Assembly: GCA_965199055.1 (NCBI GenBank)
Contig: CBDAQR010000003.1
Coordinates: 1,488,001-1,552,000 of the forward strand
DNA length: 64,000 bases
Source of the DNA: CBDAQR01 sp965199055
GTDB lineage: Bacteria; Pseudomonadota; Gammaproteobacteria; Pseudomonadales; Halieaceae
Direction of reading: 5' to 3'
The position numbers and the translations under genes were made by a program. The notes under the pieces were generated by a model. It searched no databases and had not been told where the DNA came from. It was given only the letters and a program-made list of their open reading frames with translations. Numbering within the stretch: the stretch's first letter is position 1; the number at the start of each line of letters is the position of its first letter. This document shows, in pieces, positions 9,988 to 19,407 of this stretch.

Positions 9988-10063
9988 TGGTGCCGGAAAT
10001 AGGAATCGAACCTACGACCTTCTCATTACGAATGAGCTGCTCTACCGACTGAGCTATTCCGGC
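9988..10063 (-). tRNA. tRNA-Thr (anticodon CGT)
   Basis: 76 nt on the minus strand, including an encoded CCA. The acceptor stem GCCGGAA pairs with TTCCGGC. The D arm has TAGCTCAGTCGGTAGAGCA, the anticodon loop is TTCGTAA within an AATGAG-type stem, and the T arm holds GTAGGTTCGATTCCTAT. The overall sequence is very like enterobacterial tRNA-Thr(CGU). The 328-bp stretch 9811-10138 between protein genes holds only this tRNA and the partial copy at 9917. Confidence 0.95.
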
Positions 10064-10138
10064 GCCGAGAATGTGAGGGCGGCAATACTACCCCTCTAAG
10101 CCCTTGTTTCGCAAGGGTTTGACGCGTAAATTTGAAGC

Positions 10139-12154
10139 GTGGATAAGTTCAACATCACGTTTTCCGGGGAAACGTTGCCAGACCACGATCTGGCGACGGT
10201 GAAGAGGCGCTTCGCCGCGTATTTCCACATCGATGACGACGCCCGGGCGGAGATGTTTTTCAGCGGCCGAGAGATCATTCTTCGGCGCAATCTCGACAAA
10301 GATACCGCCGCGGGCGTGTTCGTCGCCCTGCGTCAAATGGGCGTGATCACCCATATCCAAAAGATCGAGCCGGAAGAGGTGGTTCTCGAAACTGAACCCG
10401 AGGCACCTCCTCCCCCGCGCCGCAAACGCCAGCCCGGTGCGCCCAATATGTTTGACCTGCGCTTGTCCGAGCGCGCGGGTACCGAATCGGAAGGGGCGGC
10501 TAGCGCCAGTTTCTCCACCGCACCCATCATCGCCGCCGCTATCGTCATGCTGGCGTTTTTATTAGTCGGGCTGCGTTTTTGGGCAGAAAGCCGCGCCGAG
10601 CCGGAATCAGGCCTGGGTGCCATTGCCGTCGATCCGCGCCAACAACCCGTGATCCAGGTGGGCGACCAACTGCTGTTCCACGATCGGGCCGGCCTGGCAA
10701 CAAAGGACCTGCCGCTGGAAAAATTCGACATGCCAGCGGCGGCGCCCTTCGACTTTTTCAGCAATGGCGATCTGTTGTTCCTGGCGCAGGAACCACCCTC
10801 AACCGTGCCCGACTGGCTCAAGCCCTGGCTCGGTATCGAGACAGGGGCAAATACCTGGTTAATGCGCTGCGAATTGGAGAGTGGGCGTTGCTCAGAGGTC
10901 CTGGGCGGTCTGGGAGAGATTTCCTTCGCCATGGATCGCCGCAACGACCATATCTATATCGCCGACCCCGACGCCGACTTGCTCATGAAAGTCGATGCTT
11001 ACGGAGAAACCATTGCCAGCCACGCGCTGGAGCTGTCGAATCCGCTCAACCTGGTACTACAGGAAGGTATTTTGTATCTCACCCAAGGGGCGTCGGATAC
11101 GGTAAAAGTACTCAAGCCGGATGATCGAGACTTTGGCACCAGCCTGGATGACATAGCCCTGAAGGTGGAAGGTGCCAGCCAGAGTGGTCACATCTTCCCG
11201 GGTGCCATCGCGTGGCTCAATGAGCAGTGGTGGACGATTATGCGCTCCCGCGACGGCGGCACGGCGGGACTTTACCTGTTCGACCGACGCTGGAATTACC
11301 TGACGCAAGTTGACCTGCCCAAGGATGCACTGCCGGCTCAACTGAACAGATGGACGGCGAAGATGCTGATCAGCGACCAGCGCGCTGAAACTGTCTACCG
11401 ATTTGACGCGGCCAGCCGCGCCGAGAAGGATTTCGCCTCCGATTCCATGATCGCGGGGCTCGGGGAACGACAGTCCCGGCTGAGCCTGTCACTCGCACTG
11501 CAGGTGTTTATCATGCTGGTGCTGTTTATCACCGCCGCAGGGCTACTCGCACTGGGTGTTCTGCAGTCACTGCGCGGCAAGGTGTACATCCCGCCAGGCG
11601 ACGCGGAAGAGCGCGGCTTCGACATCAACAACGAGGCCATTGAGTGGCTAGATCCAGCACCCGATGTGGCGCATAAGCTTCGACTCACTGGCTATGGCAT
11701 AGCGGGGCTTGCCACGCTGTTGCTCATTGGCGCATTCTTCGCGCAATTCAGCATCTGGAGCATGATTGCTATTAGCCTGTTGCTGGCAGGTTGTGGCAGT
11801 TATTACTTCGCTCTGCAGAAATCCACGGGCTGCCATCTGGGCCTGCTGGACGATAGTCTGATCTTGGTCGATCACACCAATACCTATCGCGTCGGTGCGG
11901 GTCCCTCGATTCAGTATTTCGAGAACTACGTAATGATCGACGATGTGATTGTCTTCCTGGGCAATCCAATGTTGAGCCACTTTGCCGCAGAACCCCTACA
12001 GGAAAAGTTTCAACCAGTAATGCACACCGGCATTAAGGTCGATCGCACCACGTTGCGGCTCAAGCTGATCCAATCCCGACATCCCATGCTGCTCGGGCTG
12101 CTGGGGCTGGCATCAGCTATCGTACTGGCCGGACTCGTGGTGCTGTTTACCTAG
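10139..12154 (+). CDS. Membrane protein with N-terminal FSGE module and periplasmic propeller-like domain
   Basis: 671 residues with a GTG start at 10139 and no clear ribosome site, so the start is uncertain. Residues 1-75 resemble a small cytoplasmic module seen at the head of several proteobacterial membrane proteins (FSGETLP, FHIDDDARAEMFFSGREIILRRNLD). A proline-rich linker and one membrane helix (about 125-145) follow. Then comes a domain of roughly 300 residues with NHL/SMP-30-like strand repeats (for example DRRNDHIYIADPDADLLMKVDAYG), probably a periplasmic beta-propeller. Five or so hydrophobic segments lie from about 455 to the end. I do not recognise a named family; a sensory or transport-accessory role cannot be told from sequence. 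Confidence 0.65.
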   Translation: MDKFNITFSGETLPDHDLATVKRRFAAYFHIDDDARAEMFFSGREIILRRNLDKDTAAGVFVALRQMGVITHIQKIEPEEVVLETEPEAPPPPRRKRQPGAPNMFDLRLSERAGTESEGAASASFSTAPIIAAAIVMLAFLLVGLRFWAESRAEPESGLGAIAVDPRQQPVIQVGDQLLFHDRAGLATKDLPLEKFDMPAAAPFDFFSNGDLLFLAQEPPSTVPDWLKPWLGIETGANTWLMRCELESGRCSEVLGGLGEISFAMDRRNDHIYIADPDADLLMKVDAYGETIASHALELSNPLNLVLQEGILYLTQGASDTVKVLKPDDRDFGTSLDDIALKVEGASQSGHIFPGAIAWLNEQWWTIMRSRDGGTAGLYLFDRRWNYLTQVDLPKDALPAQLNRWTAKMLISDQRAETVYRFDAASRAEKDFASDSMIAGLGERQSRLSLSLALQVFIMLVLFITAAGLLALGVLQSLRGKVYIPPGDAEERGFDINNEAIEWLDPAPDVAHKLRLTGYGIAGLATLLLIGAFFAQFSIWSMIAISLLLAGCGSYYFALQKSTGCHLGLLDDSLILVDHTNTYRVGAGPSIQYFENYVMIDDVIVFLGNPMLSHFAAEPLQEKFQPVMHTGIKVDRTTLRLKLIQSRHPMLLGLLGLASAIVLAGLVVLFT

Positions 12155-12191
12155 CTCTTTACCTAGCTCTACATTGGGGTATGCTTCCACT

Positions 12192-12971
12192 ATGTCACAG
12201 CCCCCACAGCCACATGTCGGTCTCTTCGTCACCTGTCTTGCAGACCTGATGCGGCCCTCGGTGGCCTTCTGCACCATTCAGTTACTGGAGGCAGCAGGCT
12301 GCAAGGTTGATGTACCAAACGCCCAAACCTGCTGCGGTCAACCGGGGTATAACAGCGGGGCCGCCAAGAAAACGCTGCCACTGGCAAAACAAGTCATAAG
12401 CACCTTCGAACACTACGACTACGTGGTAGCGCCTTCTGGCTCCTGCGCGGGCATGATTCGCGAGCACTATCCCCGGCTATTTGATGAAGCGGATGAGTGG
12501 CACGCACGAGCATTGGCGCTGGCAGAGAAGACCTGGGAGATCACCGGCTTTCTGGTCGACGTGCTGGATTTTCGGCCTGAGCAATTTGCTGTCGACAGCA
12601 GCGACAAGGTAGTGACCTACCACGATAGCTGCGCGGGCCTGCGGGAGATGAATATTCAGGAGCAACCGCGGCGTCTATTGCAAGACATGGCCGGCATCGA
12701 AATCAATGAGATGCCGGACAGTAACGTCTGCTGTGGATTCGGTGGCACCTTTTGCGCAAAGATGCCGGAAATCTCCGCCAAAATGGTGGACGACAAGTTA
12801 GCGAACGCGGCTGGCGTCGAGGCTGACCTATTGTTAGGTGGTGATCTGGGCTGCCTGCTGAATATCAGTGGTCGTGCCAGCCGCGCCGGTAAAGCAATCG
12901 AAGTTCGACATGTGGTCGAGGTGCTGGCAGACAAGCTTGATGGCCCGGCTATCGGCGAGGGACAGTCGTGA
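12192..12971 (+). CDS. lutA: Lactate utilization protein A (CCG-type Fe-S protein)
   Basis: 259 residues. The ATG at 12192 was chosen over an upstream in-frame TTG. Two cysteine-rich CCG-type motifs are present: NAQTCCGQPGYNSG near residue 40 and SNVCCGFGGTFC near 180, plus the single Cys in PSGSCAGM and HDSCAGL. LutA (YkgE) is one of three parts of the cytoplasmic L-lactate-oxidising iron-sulfur complex. It overlaps the next gene by GTGA, and the three genes are in the usual lutABC order, so they are one operon. No lactate permease or LutR-like regulator is adjacent. Confidence 0.9.
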   Translation: MSQPPQPHVGLFVTCLADLMRPSVAFCTIQLLEAAGCKVDVPNAQTCCGQPGYNSGAAKKTLPLAKQVISTFEHYDYVVAPSGSCAGMIREHYPRLFDEADEWHARALALAEKTWEITGFLVDVLDFRPEQFAVDSSDKVVTYHDSCAGLREMNIQEQPRRLLQDMAGIEINEMPDSNVCCGFGGTFCAKMPEISAKMVDDKLANAAGVEADLLLGGDLGCLLNISGRASRAGKAIEVRHVVEVLADKLDGPAIGEGQS

Positions 12972-14395
12972 ACGCCGAGCCCAACAAGTTTCTGGACCAG
13001 GCGCACGATGCCCTGCATGACCCGGTATTGCAGGGGCATCTGAAACTATTGGGCTTCGCACTGACCCACGGGCGCACCAACGCCGTCGAACAACTTGGCC
13101 AGTTTGAAGAATTACGTACTCACGTGAAGCGGGTTCGTGATCACACGCTGCACAATCTCGATCACTATCTACGTCAATATGAAGAACAGGTGGTGTTGAA
13201 CGGCGGCCACGTGCACTGGGCGCGCAACGCGCAGGAATACAACGACATCGTGCTGCAAATCTGTCGCCAGCACGATGCCCGCACCATCGGCAAAGGCAAG
13301 TCGATGGTGACCGAGGAAACTCATTTACGGGAACATTTGCAGGAAGCCGGGCTGGAGGTCACGGAAACTGATCTGGGTGAGTACATCATTCAGATGGCTG
13401 ATGAACCGCCGAGCCATATCGTCGGGCCCGCCCTGCACAAATCAGCCGACGAAATTCGCGAGCTCTTTTACGAAGTACACCCGCTGGGCGAACGCGAGCT
13501 TAGCGATCCGCCGGAGATGGTGCAGGAAGCGCGCGGCGTATTGCGAGAAAAGTTTCTGGCTGCCGATATCGGCATCATCGGCGCGAACGCGCTGATCGCT
13601 GAGAACGGCTCGAACATGCTGGTCACCAACGAGGGCAATGGCGACCTGGTGTCGAGCCTGCCCAAAGTACAGATTGTCTGTGCCTCTATCGACAAGCTAC
13701 TGCCGCGCGCTGAAGACGCCACTGCGCTGCTGCGACTACTCGCCCGCTCTGCGGTCGGCGCCACGATCAGCTCTTACACCAGTTTCTACTCTGGTCCCCG
13801 GCGCGATGAAGATGAAGATGGCCCAGAAGAATTTCATGTCGTGCTACTGGACAATGGCCGCAGCGACAATCTCGGCGGCAAATACCAGGACATGCTCGAG
13901 TGCATGCGCTGCGGCGCCTGTCTCAATCACTGTCCCATCTACATAGGCACCGGCGGCCATGCCTACGGTTCGGTGTACCAGGGACCGATGGGCTCGGTAC
14001 TAACACCGCTGCTGAACGGACTGGAAGACGCCTCCGTATTACCTAACGCCTGCACCAGTTGCGGTCGCTGCGCCGAAGTTTGCCCGGCGAAGATTCCATT
14101 GCCAGACCTGCTGCGCGAACTTCGCACCGATGAGTGGGAAAACAAAATAGTGTCGCGTGGCTGGCGCGTGGGTTTGTCGCTGCACGCCCTGGTGAGCCGT
14201 TTTCCGGGCCTTTACCAGTTCTGCACCAGCCTGGCGATCAAGACAATGCGGTTGATTGGCCGGCGCCGCAGCCATCTTCGTTCGCTGGGGGTGAAGAATG
14301 GCTGGACCCAGGAGCGCGATTTTCCTGCGCCCGAGGGCGATACCTTCATGCAGCAGTGGAAGCAAAAACAGAAGTCTGAGGAGACCGAGCAATGA
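12968..14395 (+). CDS. lutB: Lactate utilization protein B (LUD domain plus 2x[4Fe-4S])
   Basis: 475 residues with a GTG start overlapping the lutA stop. The LUD domain fills the first 300 residues (NALIAENGSNMLVTNEGNGDL is typical). Two ferredoxin-type motifs follow, CMRCGACLNHCP and CTSCGRCAEVCP, with a short LutB C-terminal tail. It should pass electrons in the LutABC lactate dehydrogenase complex. The ATGA overlap with lutC supports translational coupling. Confidence 0.93.
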   Translation: MNAEPNKFLDQAHDALHDPVLQGHLKLLGFALTHGRTNAVEQLGQFEELRTHVKRVRDHTLHNLDHYLRQYEEQVVLNGGHVHWARNAQEYNDIVLQICRQHDARTIGKGKSMVTEETHLREHLQEAGLEVTETDLGEYIIQMADEPPSHIVGPALHKSADEIRELFYEVHPLGERELSDPPEMVQEARGVLREKFLAADIGIIGANALIAENGSNMLVTNEGNGDLVSSLPKVQIVCASIDKLLPRAEDATALLRLLARSAVGATISSYTSFYSGPRRDEDEDGPEEFHVVLLDNGRSDNLGGKYQDMLECMRCGACLNHCPIYIGTGGHAYGSVYQGPMGSVLTPLLNGLEDASVLPNACTSCGRCAEVCPAKIPLPDLLRELRTDEWENKIVSRGWRVGLSLHALVSRFPGLYQFCTSLAIKTMRLIGRRRSHLRSLGVKNGWTQERDFPAPEGDTFMQQWKQKQKSEETEQ

Positions 14396-15099
14396 CCTCC
14401 TCGCAGACCGAGATACTGGGTAAGGTTCGGCGCGCACAACAGGAACAACTGGATGCCGCAGACGCGCAGTTGGCTCTTGCAGAAATTGGCAGCGCCCCAG
14501 AAGCGCCACTCGACAGCGACGACCCCGAAGAGAATTTCTTCCTCCGTTTGATACGCAACAACGTCAGTTTCGACATCGCCCACAGTCGCGGCGACGTCGT
14601 GCAGATCATCTCTGAGTTCCTCTACAAAGAGCACAATACGCGTAAGGTCGTCGCCGGCCACGACCCTCGCCTCGCTGCAATGCCCTGGCGAGACGGTGGT
14701 GTACTGGTCCGCTTTGGTATTGCGAGTCCGGTGGAGGACAAAGTCAGCATTAGCTTCGCCAAATTGGCCATTGCTGAAAGCGGCACATTGGTTTTGTTTG
14801 CAGGTCGCGACAACCCGGCTAGCAATAATTGGCTGGTGGAAGATCACTTAGTCATCGTCGACGCGCGTGATCTGGTGACCAGCTACGAGGTTGCCTGGCC
14901 GAAGATACGCGACCAGGCAGGCGATCAGCTGCCCCGAGGCGTGAACTTCATTTCGGGTCCTTCCTCGACCGCAGACATCGCCATGAATGTGGTGGTGGGG
15001 GCGCACGGACCGCAACGCCTGAAGGTGATCTATCTCGGTCGTCCCGAACCCGAAGCGGTCGACAGAGCGCGAGAACTGGCGCAGCAGGTCAAGGTCTGA
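14392..15099 (+). CDS. lutC: Lactate utilization protein C (LUD domain)
   Basis: 235 residues, starting in an ATGA overlap with lutB. It has the LUD fold: residues about 105-235 include FAKLAIAESGTLVL, then the ISGPSSTADI motif and VVGAHGPQRLKVIYL, all typical of LutC/YkgG. It is the third and last gene of the lactate operon. The next gene is on the other strand. Confidence 0.92.
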   Translation: MTSSQTEILGKVRRAQQEQLDAADAQLALAEIGSAPEAPLDSDDPEENFFLRLIRNNVSFDIAHSRGDVVQIISEFLYKEHNTRKVVAGHDPRLAAMPWRDGGVLVRFGIASPVEDKVSISFAKLAIAESGTLVLFAGRDNPASNNWLVEDHLVIVDARDLVTSYEVAWPKIRDQAGDQLPRGVNFISGPSSTADIAMNVVVGAHGPQRLKVIYLGRPEPEAVDRARELAQQVKV

Positions 15100-15139
15100 G
15101 TTGATGCTGCGCCGCCAGCGATACAGTAAAAACTAGAGC

Positions 15140-15859
15140 TCAGCCGAACAACTCCAACAGAAAATTCTGCATCGACTGCCAGGAGCGGCGATCTGCCTCC
15201 GCCCGATAGGCTGTACCCCCCGCGCGATCATCCGCTCCAGGATTGGTAAACGAATGCACCGTGTCGCCATGCGCGTGCAACACCCAATCCGCACCCGCAC
15301 CAGTCATCTCGCTGGCAAATGCGACTACCTGCTCCGGGGGCACCATGGGGTCTTCCCAACCGTGCTCAACCAATACTTTTGCGCTGATCGCCGCAGACGC
15401 ATGGTTGTCAGGCGGGCTGAGCAGGCCGTGGAAGCTGCAAACACCCGCTACTGGCGCACCACTTCGAGCCAGGTCGAGCACGCATAGGCCGCCAAAACAA
15501 AACCCGATGGCCGCCAACTGCTCGGCATCAATCTCAGGCTGGGCCTGGGCCGTTTCTACGCAACAGTGCAAGCGGCTTTGCAGCAGCGCACGATCCGCCG
15601 TAAATCGACCCATCAAGGCAAAAGCCTCGTCTGTGTCGTCGGTCGTCTTACCCTTGCCATACAAATCCAGAGCAAAGCCCACGTATCCCAACTCGGCCAG
15701 CGCTTCGGCTTTCTTGCACTCGAACTGCTCCCGACCGCGAAAGGCGTGAGATACGAGTACGCCGGGACGAGGGCCGGACGCCGAGTCGTCCCAGGCCATA
15801 AAGGCCTCGAGTAGCTCGTCTTCGTGTGTGTATTCGATGGTTCGGGTTTGAATAGCCAT
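15140..15859 (-). CDS. Dienelactone hydrolase family protein
   Basis: 239 residues from the ATG at 15859. In-frame ATGs further upstream would run into the divergent LLM gene at 15942. The alpha/beta-hydrolase core has the dienelactone-hydrolase nucleophile elbow GFCFGG with Cys121 in place of serine, a later acid in EHGWEDPMVPP and a histidine in DTVHSF. Family members open lactone rings of halogenated or aromatic ring-cleavage products, but many have other ester substrates. No ring-cleavage genes are adjacent, so the substrate is open. Confidence 0.85.
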   Translation of the reverse strand: MAIQTRTIEYTHEDELLEAFMAWDDSASGPRPGVLVSHAFRGREQFECKKAEALAELGYVGFALDLYGKGKTTDDTDEAFALMGRFTADRALLQSRLHCCVETAQAQPEIDAEQLAAIGFCFGGLCVLDLARSGAPVAGVCSFHGLLSPPDNHASAAISAKVLVEHGWEDPMVPPEQVVAFASEMTGAGADWVLHAHGDTVHSFTNPGADDRAGGTAYRAEADRRSWQSMQNFLLELFG

Positions 15860-15941
15860 GACAGTAGTGCCCTTGTGCAGTTTACCGGGCAGACTAGTTT
15901 CCGTATCTTTTTGAGCTCTTGCAAATATTGGGAGTCTTTTC

Positions 15942-16805
15942 ATGCATCTCGCATTCAGTTCCATGAACAACCCCACCGACCCGCATCCGGCCGAACTGGC
16001 AAAAGCACTGGAGGATCGCGGCTTCGAATCTCTATGGTACGGAGAACACAGCCATATCCCCTGTGCTCAGAAAACACCCTATCCGCCGGGCGGCGACATG
16101 CCCGCCCCTTACAGACGCATGATGGACCCTTACCTGTCTTTGATGACGGCAGCCAATGCGACAAGCACTCTAAAGCTGGGCACCGGTATCGCTCTGCTGA
16201 TGGAGCGAGATATTTTCTCGCAGGCCAAGACCATCGCCACGCTCGATCAGTTGTCCGGCGGTCGGGTGATGATCGGCACCGGCGTTGGCTGGAACGAAGA
16301 GGAGTTCAGCAACGTCAATCCTCACCCCTTTAACAAGCGCTACGCGGTCTTGCGAGAAACGGTGGAAGCCACCCGTGCACTGTGGACTGACCACGAAGCG
16401 GAGTACCACGGTGATTACGTTAATTTTGATGCCGTCTGGGCAGACCCGAAACCAATGCAGGCCGGCGGCCCACCCATCTACTTAGGTGCCATGGGACCGC
16501 TGGGTATCAAGCATGCCGCCCGCTGGGCTGATGGCTGGTACCCGGTCGACGTGGCCCTACCGGATGTCAAAGCGGCACTGGACAGCTTTCGGGCCCTGGT
16601 TGCCGAGCAGGGCCGCGATCCGAATGAGGTAGCTATCAACCTGCAAATTATGGACACTAGCAACCTGGATAAACTTAAGGAATATCGGGATCTGGGCATC
16701 GAGCGCGCCACTATCGGCGTCTCTATGGACTTATGGGACAAGCCCGAAGAAGTCATGCCTATGATCGACCGTTTCGCTGAGATCATTCCGCACCTGAATT
16801 CCTAA
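15942..16805 (+). CDS. LLM-class (luciferase-like) flavin or F420 oxidoreductase
   Basis: 287 residues with a TIM-barrel luciferase-like fold. GGGAG with 7 nt spacing supports the ATG at 15942. Visible family features are ALEDRGFESLWYGEHSHIP near the N-terminus, LKLGTGIALLMERDIFSQAKTIATLDQLSGGRVMIG-type core strands (split around residue 70-115), GVGWNEEEF, and PIYLGAMGPLGIKHAARWADGW. This subgroup is usually annotated as F420-dependent, but FMN cannot be excluded from sequence. It is followed at 17 bp by the SYLF-domain gene. Confidence 0.85.
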   Translation: MHLAFSSMNNPTDPHPAELAKALEDRGFESLWYGEHSHIPCAQKTPYPPGGDMPAPYRRMMDPYLSLMTAANATSTLKLGTGIALLMERDIFSQAKTIATLDQLSGGRVMIGTGVGWNEEEFSNVNPHPFNKRYAVLRETVEATRALWTDHEAEYHGDYVNFDAVWADPKPMQAGGPPIYLGAMGPLGIKHAARWADGWYPVDVALPDVKAALDSFRALVAEQGRDPNEVAINLQIMDTSNLDKLKEYRDLGIERATIGVSMDLWDKPEEVMPMIDRFAEIIPHLNS

Positions 16806-16821
16806 GCACGAGGATTACCTT

Positions 16822-17382
16822 ATGACACGCCTAATCGCACTCACTCTGACTGCACTGCTCTTTTCCACGCCCGCCCTGGCGGACAAAAACCAGGAAAAGC
16901 GGGACAAGATTTTGAAGATGCGCGGGGAGGTCTTACAAAAACTTTATACGGAGGACTCTTCCGTAAAGCAGAAGATCGCCAAAGCTGAGGGTTACGCCGT
17001 GTTCTCCAACGTGGGAGTCAACGTCGTGTTCTTTTCAGCGGGCGGTGGCAGCGGTGTGGTGCACGACAATAAGTCGGGAGCGGACACCTATATGAATATG
17101 GGTAGCGCGGGCGTGGGCATTGGCCTTGGCGTAAAAGATTTTCGCGCGGTATTTGTGTTTCACGAGCGCGACGCAATGACCAACTTTGTTGAGTCTGGCT
17201 GGGACTTCTCTGGCCAGGCAGATGCTGCTGCGAAATCCACCGACAAGGGCGGCGAAGGCAGCGCGGTGGGGTCCGTACTTAATGGTGTGAGTGTCTATCA
17301 GCTGACCGAAACGGGCCTGGCACTGCAGGCGACCTTGCAGGGCACCAAATACTGGAAAAGTAAAAAGCTCAACGCCGAGTAA
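16822..17382 (+). CDS. SYLF / Ysc84-like domain lipid-binding exported protein
   Basis: 186 residues with a signal peptide (MTRLIALTLTALLFSTPALA) and a good GAGG ribosome site. The rest matches the SYLF (Ysc84 actin/lipid-binding) domain: KAEGYAVFSNVGVNVVFFSAGGGSG and GVGIGLGVKDFRAVFVFH are split by a Gly-rich stretch. Such proteins are periplasmic or membrane-associated in bacteria, with lipid binding shown for eukaryotic members. It ends 6 bp before the convergent FadL gene. Confidence 0.85.
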   Translation: MTRLIALTLTALLFSTPALADKNQEKRDKILKMRGEVLQKLYTEDSSVKQKIAKAEGYAVFSNVGVNVVFFSAGGGSGVVHDNKSGADTYMNMGSAGVGIGLGVKDFRAVFVFHERDAMTNFVESGWDFSGQADAAAKSTDKGGEGSAVGSVLNGVSVYQLTETGLALQATLQGTKYWKSKKLNAE

Positions 17383-17388
17383 ACGGCC

Positions 17389-18630
17389 TTAGCGGCTCAC
17401 ACCCATCGGCCAGTTAAAGCTCAAGGAAGCAAACCAGAGCTCGTTGCTGCTGTACTCGCCTGAGAAGCCAGCAGCAGGCAGCAGTGTGGTATTGTCGATC
17501 TCTGCATCACCGTAATCGGCATACACCAGACTGCCGCTAATCGTCATACCGCTATCGCGCAGGTAATCGGCGCCGATTGCGAAGCGCCACTGCTCGTCGA
17601 TCGGCATGTCTGCCGTACGATCTTTTTCATCAACCGGGTTGGTATCGTGGGACATGCCTGCACGTAAGGTCCAGCGCTTGTCCATGCGGTAATCCACGCC
17701 GACACCATAATGATAGGTGTCCTCCCAATTTCGCGGCAGGACTGCTTCGCGTTGCTCGGTGGTGAGAAAGACATCACCTAACTGGCTCCAGTTATCCCAG
17801 CCGACGGAGGCGTAGATACTCCATTGTTCGTCAATGTCGTGCGCCAAGCCGATGCGTGCGATGGCTGCCATAGTGATTTCAGTGTTCACACCCACACCGA
17901 TGTCTATCGCGGTCTGCACATCCCCATCGTAATCGAAATCAAATTTACTGGTAAAACGTCCTCCCAGACGGGTTTTCTCAGTAAACTCGTAAAGGAAGCT
18001 GGCGGTACCCGCCACCTGGATATCGTCCCCATCCAACGACAACTTGCCTTCGCCGGGTGTGGGCGAGATAGCTTCCGGTACCGCAATATCCAGCTCCAGA
18101 TCGGAGTACATGACAGGCATAGAAAGCCCGAGAGATAACTTGTCCGTTACCTTGTAAGACACCGCTGGAATCAGACCAATAACCAGAAGACTCACCTCGG
18201 TTGCTTCGAAGCGTCCCACCCAATCATTGTCGTAGTCGAGTACTGCACCGGTTAACGCTGCTGCTGACATTCCCACGGTCCACCGGTCATTCAGCGGTCG
18301 CGTCCAGAAGGCACTGGTTGTGGGGGTCGTAGCACCTGCATCGCCACCATCTGCCGTGCCGTTTAGTGCAGAACCTTGCTCAACATCAAACTCTACTTCA
18401 GAAAACACAGCACCCGCCGTTACCATCAACTGCGATTCTTCATGGCGAGACATTGCTGCGGGATTGAAAAGAGCATCCGTAGCGTCCCCGACTCCCGCCT
18501 CTTCCCCCGCGGCTGCGCGGCCCATCGTGGGTTGATTGAATTCGCTCACCCACAGTCCGCCAGCCTGAACAGGAACAGCCAAGAACAGTGAGCTAAATAA
18601 CAGGGAGCGTTGCAAGTTTCGGTGTGTCAT
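17389..18630 (-). CDS. FadL/OmpP1/TodX-family outer-membrane transporter
   Basis: 413 residues from the ATG at 18630, which opens a signal peptide ending PVQA. An upstream in-frame ATG at 18717 is rejected because it would bury the signal. The mature start GGLWVSEFNQPTMGRAAAGEEAGVGDATDA with NPAAM is the FadL N-terminal hatch (written here in two parts). Paired beta-strands follow and the last residues form a membrane strand. It carries fatty acids or hydrophobic aromatics across the outer membrane. It fits the many lipid and aromatic enzymes nearby. Confidence 0.9.
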   Translation of the reverse strand: MTHRNLQRSLLFSSLFLAVPVQAGGLWVSEFNQPTMGRAAAGEEAGVGDATDALFNPAAMSRHEESQLMVTAGAVFSEVEFDVEQGSALNGTADGGDAGATTPTTSAFWTRPLNDRWTVGMSAAALTGAVLDYDNDWVGRFEATEVSLLVIGLIPAVSYKVTDKLSLGLSMPVMYSDLELDIAVPEAISPTPGEGKLSLDGDDIQVAGTASFLYEFTEKTRLGGRFTSKFDFDYDGDVQTAIDIGVGVNTEITMAAIARIGLAHDIDEQWSIYASVGWDNWSQLGDVFLTTEQREAVLPRNWEDTYHYGVGVDYRMDKRWTLRAGMSHDTNPVDEKDRTADMPIDEQWRFAIGADYLRDSGMTISGSLVYADYGDAEIDNTTLLPAAGFSGEYSSNELWFASLSFNWPMGVSR

Positions 18631-18794
18631 CGAGATAGATCCGGACAGAACATAATCGAACGTAGTGAACCACAAAACCTGGGGCGTCAGAAGTGAATAT
18701 TGCGCAGTGGCTCGCAAGACTCTCGTGCGCTTGCCCTAGACCATGTTCTTAGGAGATAGTGTCCTATTCATAAATACAACGAGGTAATCCAAGC

Positions 18795-19385
18795 ATGTCC
18801 AAAACCCACGATCACGAAGTCGTTTCCATCTACCCATTCAGCGACGAGGAAACCGACATCCTCATGACCAACTCACGGGAGGCTGTGCTGATGTGGGCGA
18901 CGAAAGATGGCTGGCCGGTGGGCGTTACTCACTCCTTCGTCTGGCATGAGGGTAAGATCTGGCTGACCTTCACTGCCCAGCGTTACCGCGCAGCCGCCAT
19001 TCGCCGCGACAACCGGGTTTCGGTCAACGTCAGCAGTTGTGGCTACCCGGCTCCTGATGAGTCGCTACCCTCTGGCGCCATCACCTTCAAAGGTCATGGT
19101 GAGTTCTTCGACGACGACGAGACCAAGCACTGGTTCTACGGCATGCTGGCAAAGAAACTCAATCCCGACAGCCCCGAGGGCGAGCAGGCCTTCTACAACC
19201 TGCTGGACTCGCCACTGCGCACAGTGCTCGCAGTAACTCCCGTGAAAAAGATTATGTACAACGCCGGACTGGCACAGCGCCACTTTACCGAGGGCGTTGA
19301 CGAATCTGAACTGGGTGAACGACTCAGCGGCGACAGCGATCGGCTGAATAAGGAACGGGAAAAACGCGGTCTGGATCCCATCTAA
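18795..19385 (+). CDS. Pyridoxamine-5'-phosphate-oxidase-like (FMN split-barrel) protein
   Basis: 196 residues. GAGG lies 10 nt before the ATG. The split-barrel signs are GWPVGVTHSFVWHEGKIWLTF, then RYRAAAIRRDNRVSVNV, then SGAITFKGHGEFFDD (each under one strand pair). These families bind FMN or F420 and reduce small molecules; true PdxH residues are not complete here. It is 22 bp ahead of an extended GST gene and a Rieske oxygenase further on, so the three may be co-transcribed. Substrate unknown. Confidence 0.75.
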   Translation: MSKTHDHEVVSIYPFSDEETDILMTNSREAVLMWATKDGWPVGVTHSFVWHEGKIWLTFTAQRYRAAAIRRDNRVSVNVSSCGYPAPDESLPSGAITFKGHGEFFDDDETKHWFYGMLAKKLNPDSPEGEQAFYNLLDSPLRTVLAVTPVKKIMYNAGLAQRHFTEGVDESELGERLSGDSDRLNKEREKRGLDPI

Positions 19386-19407
19386 CCACAACGCTGAGGC
19401 ATCGCTG

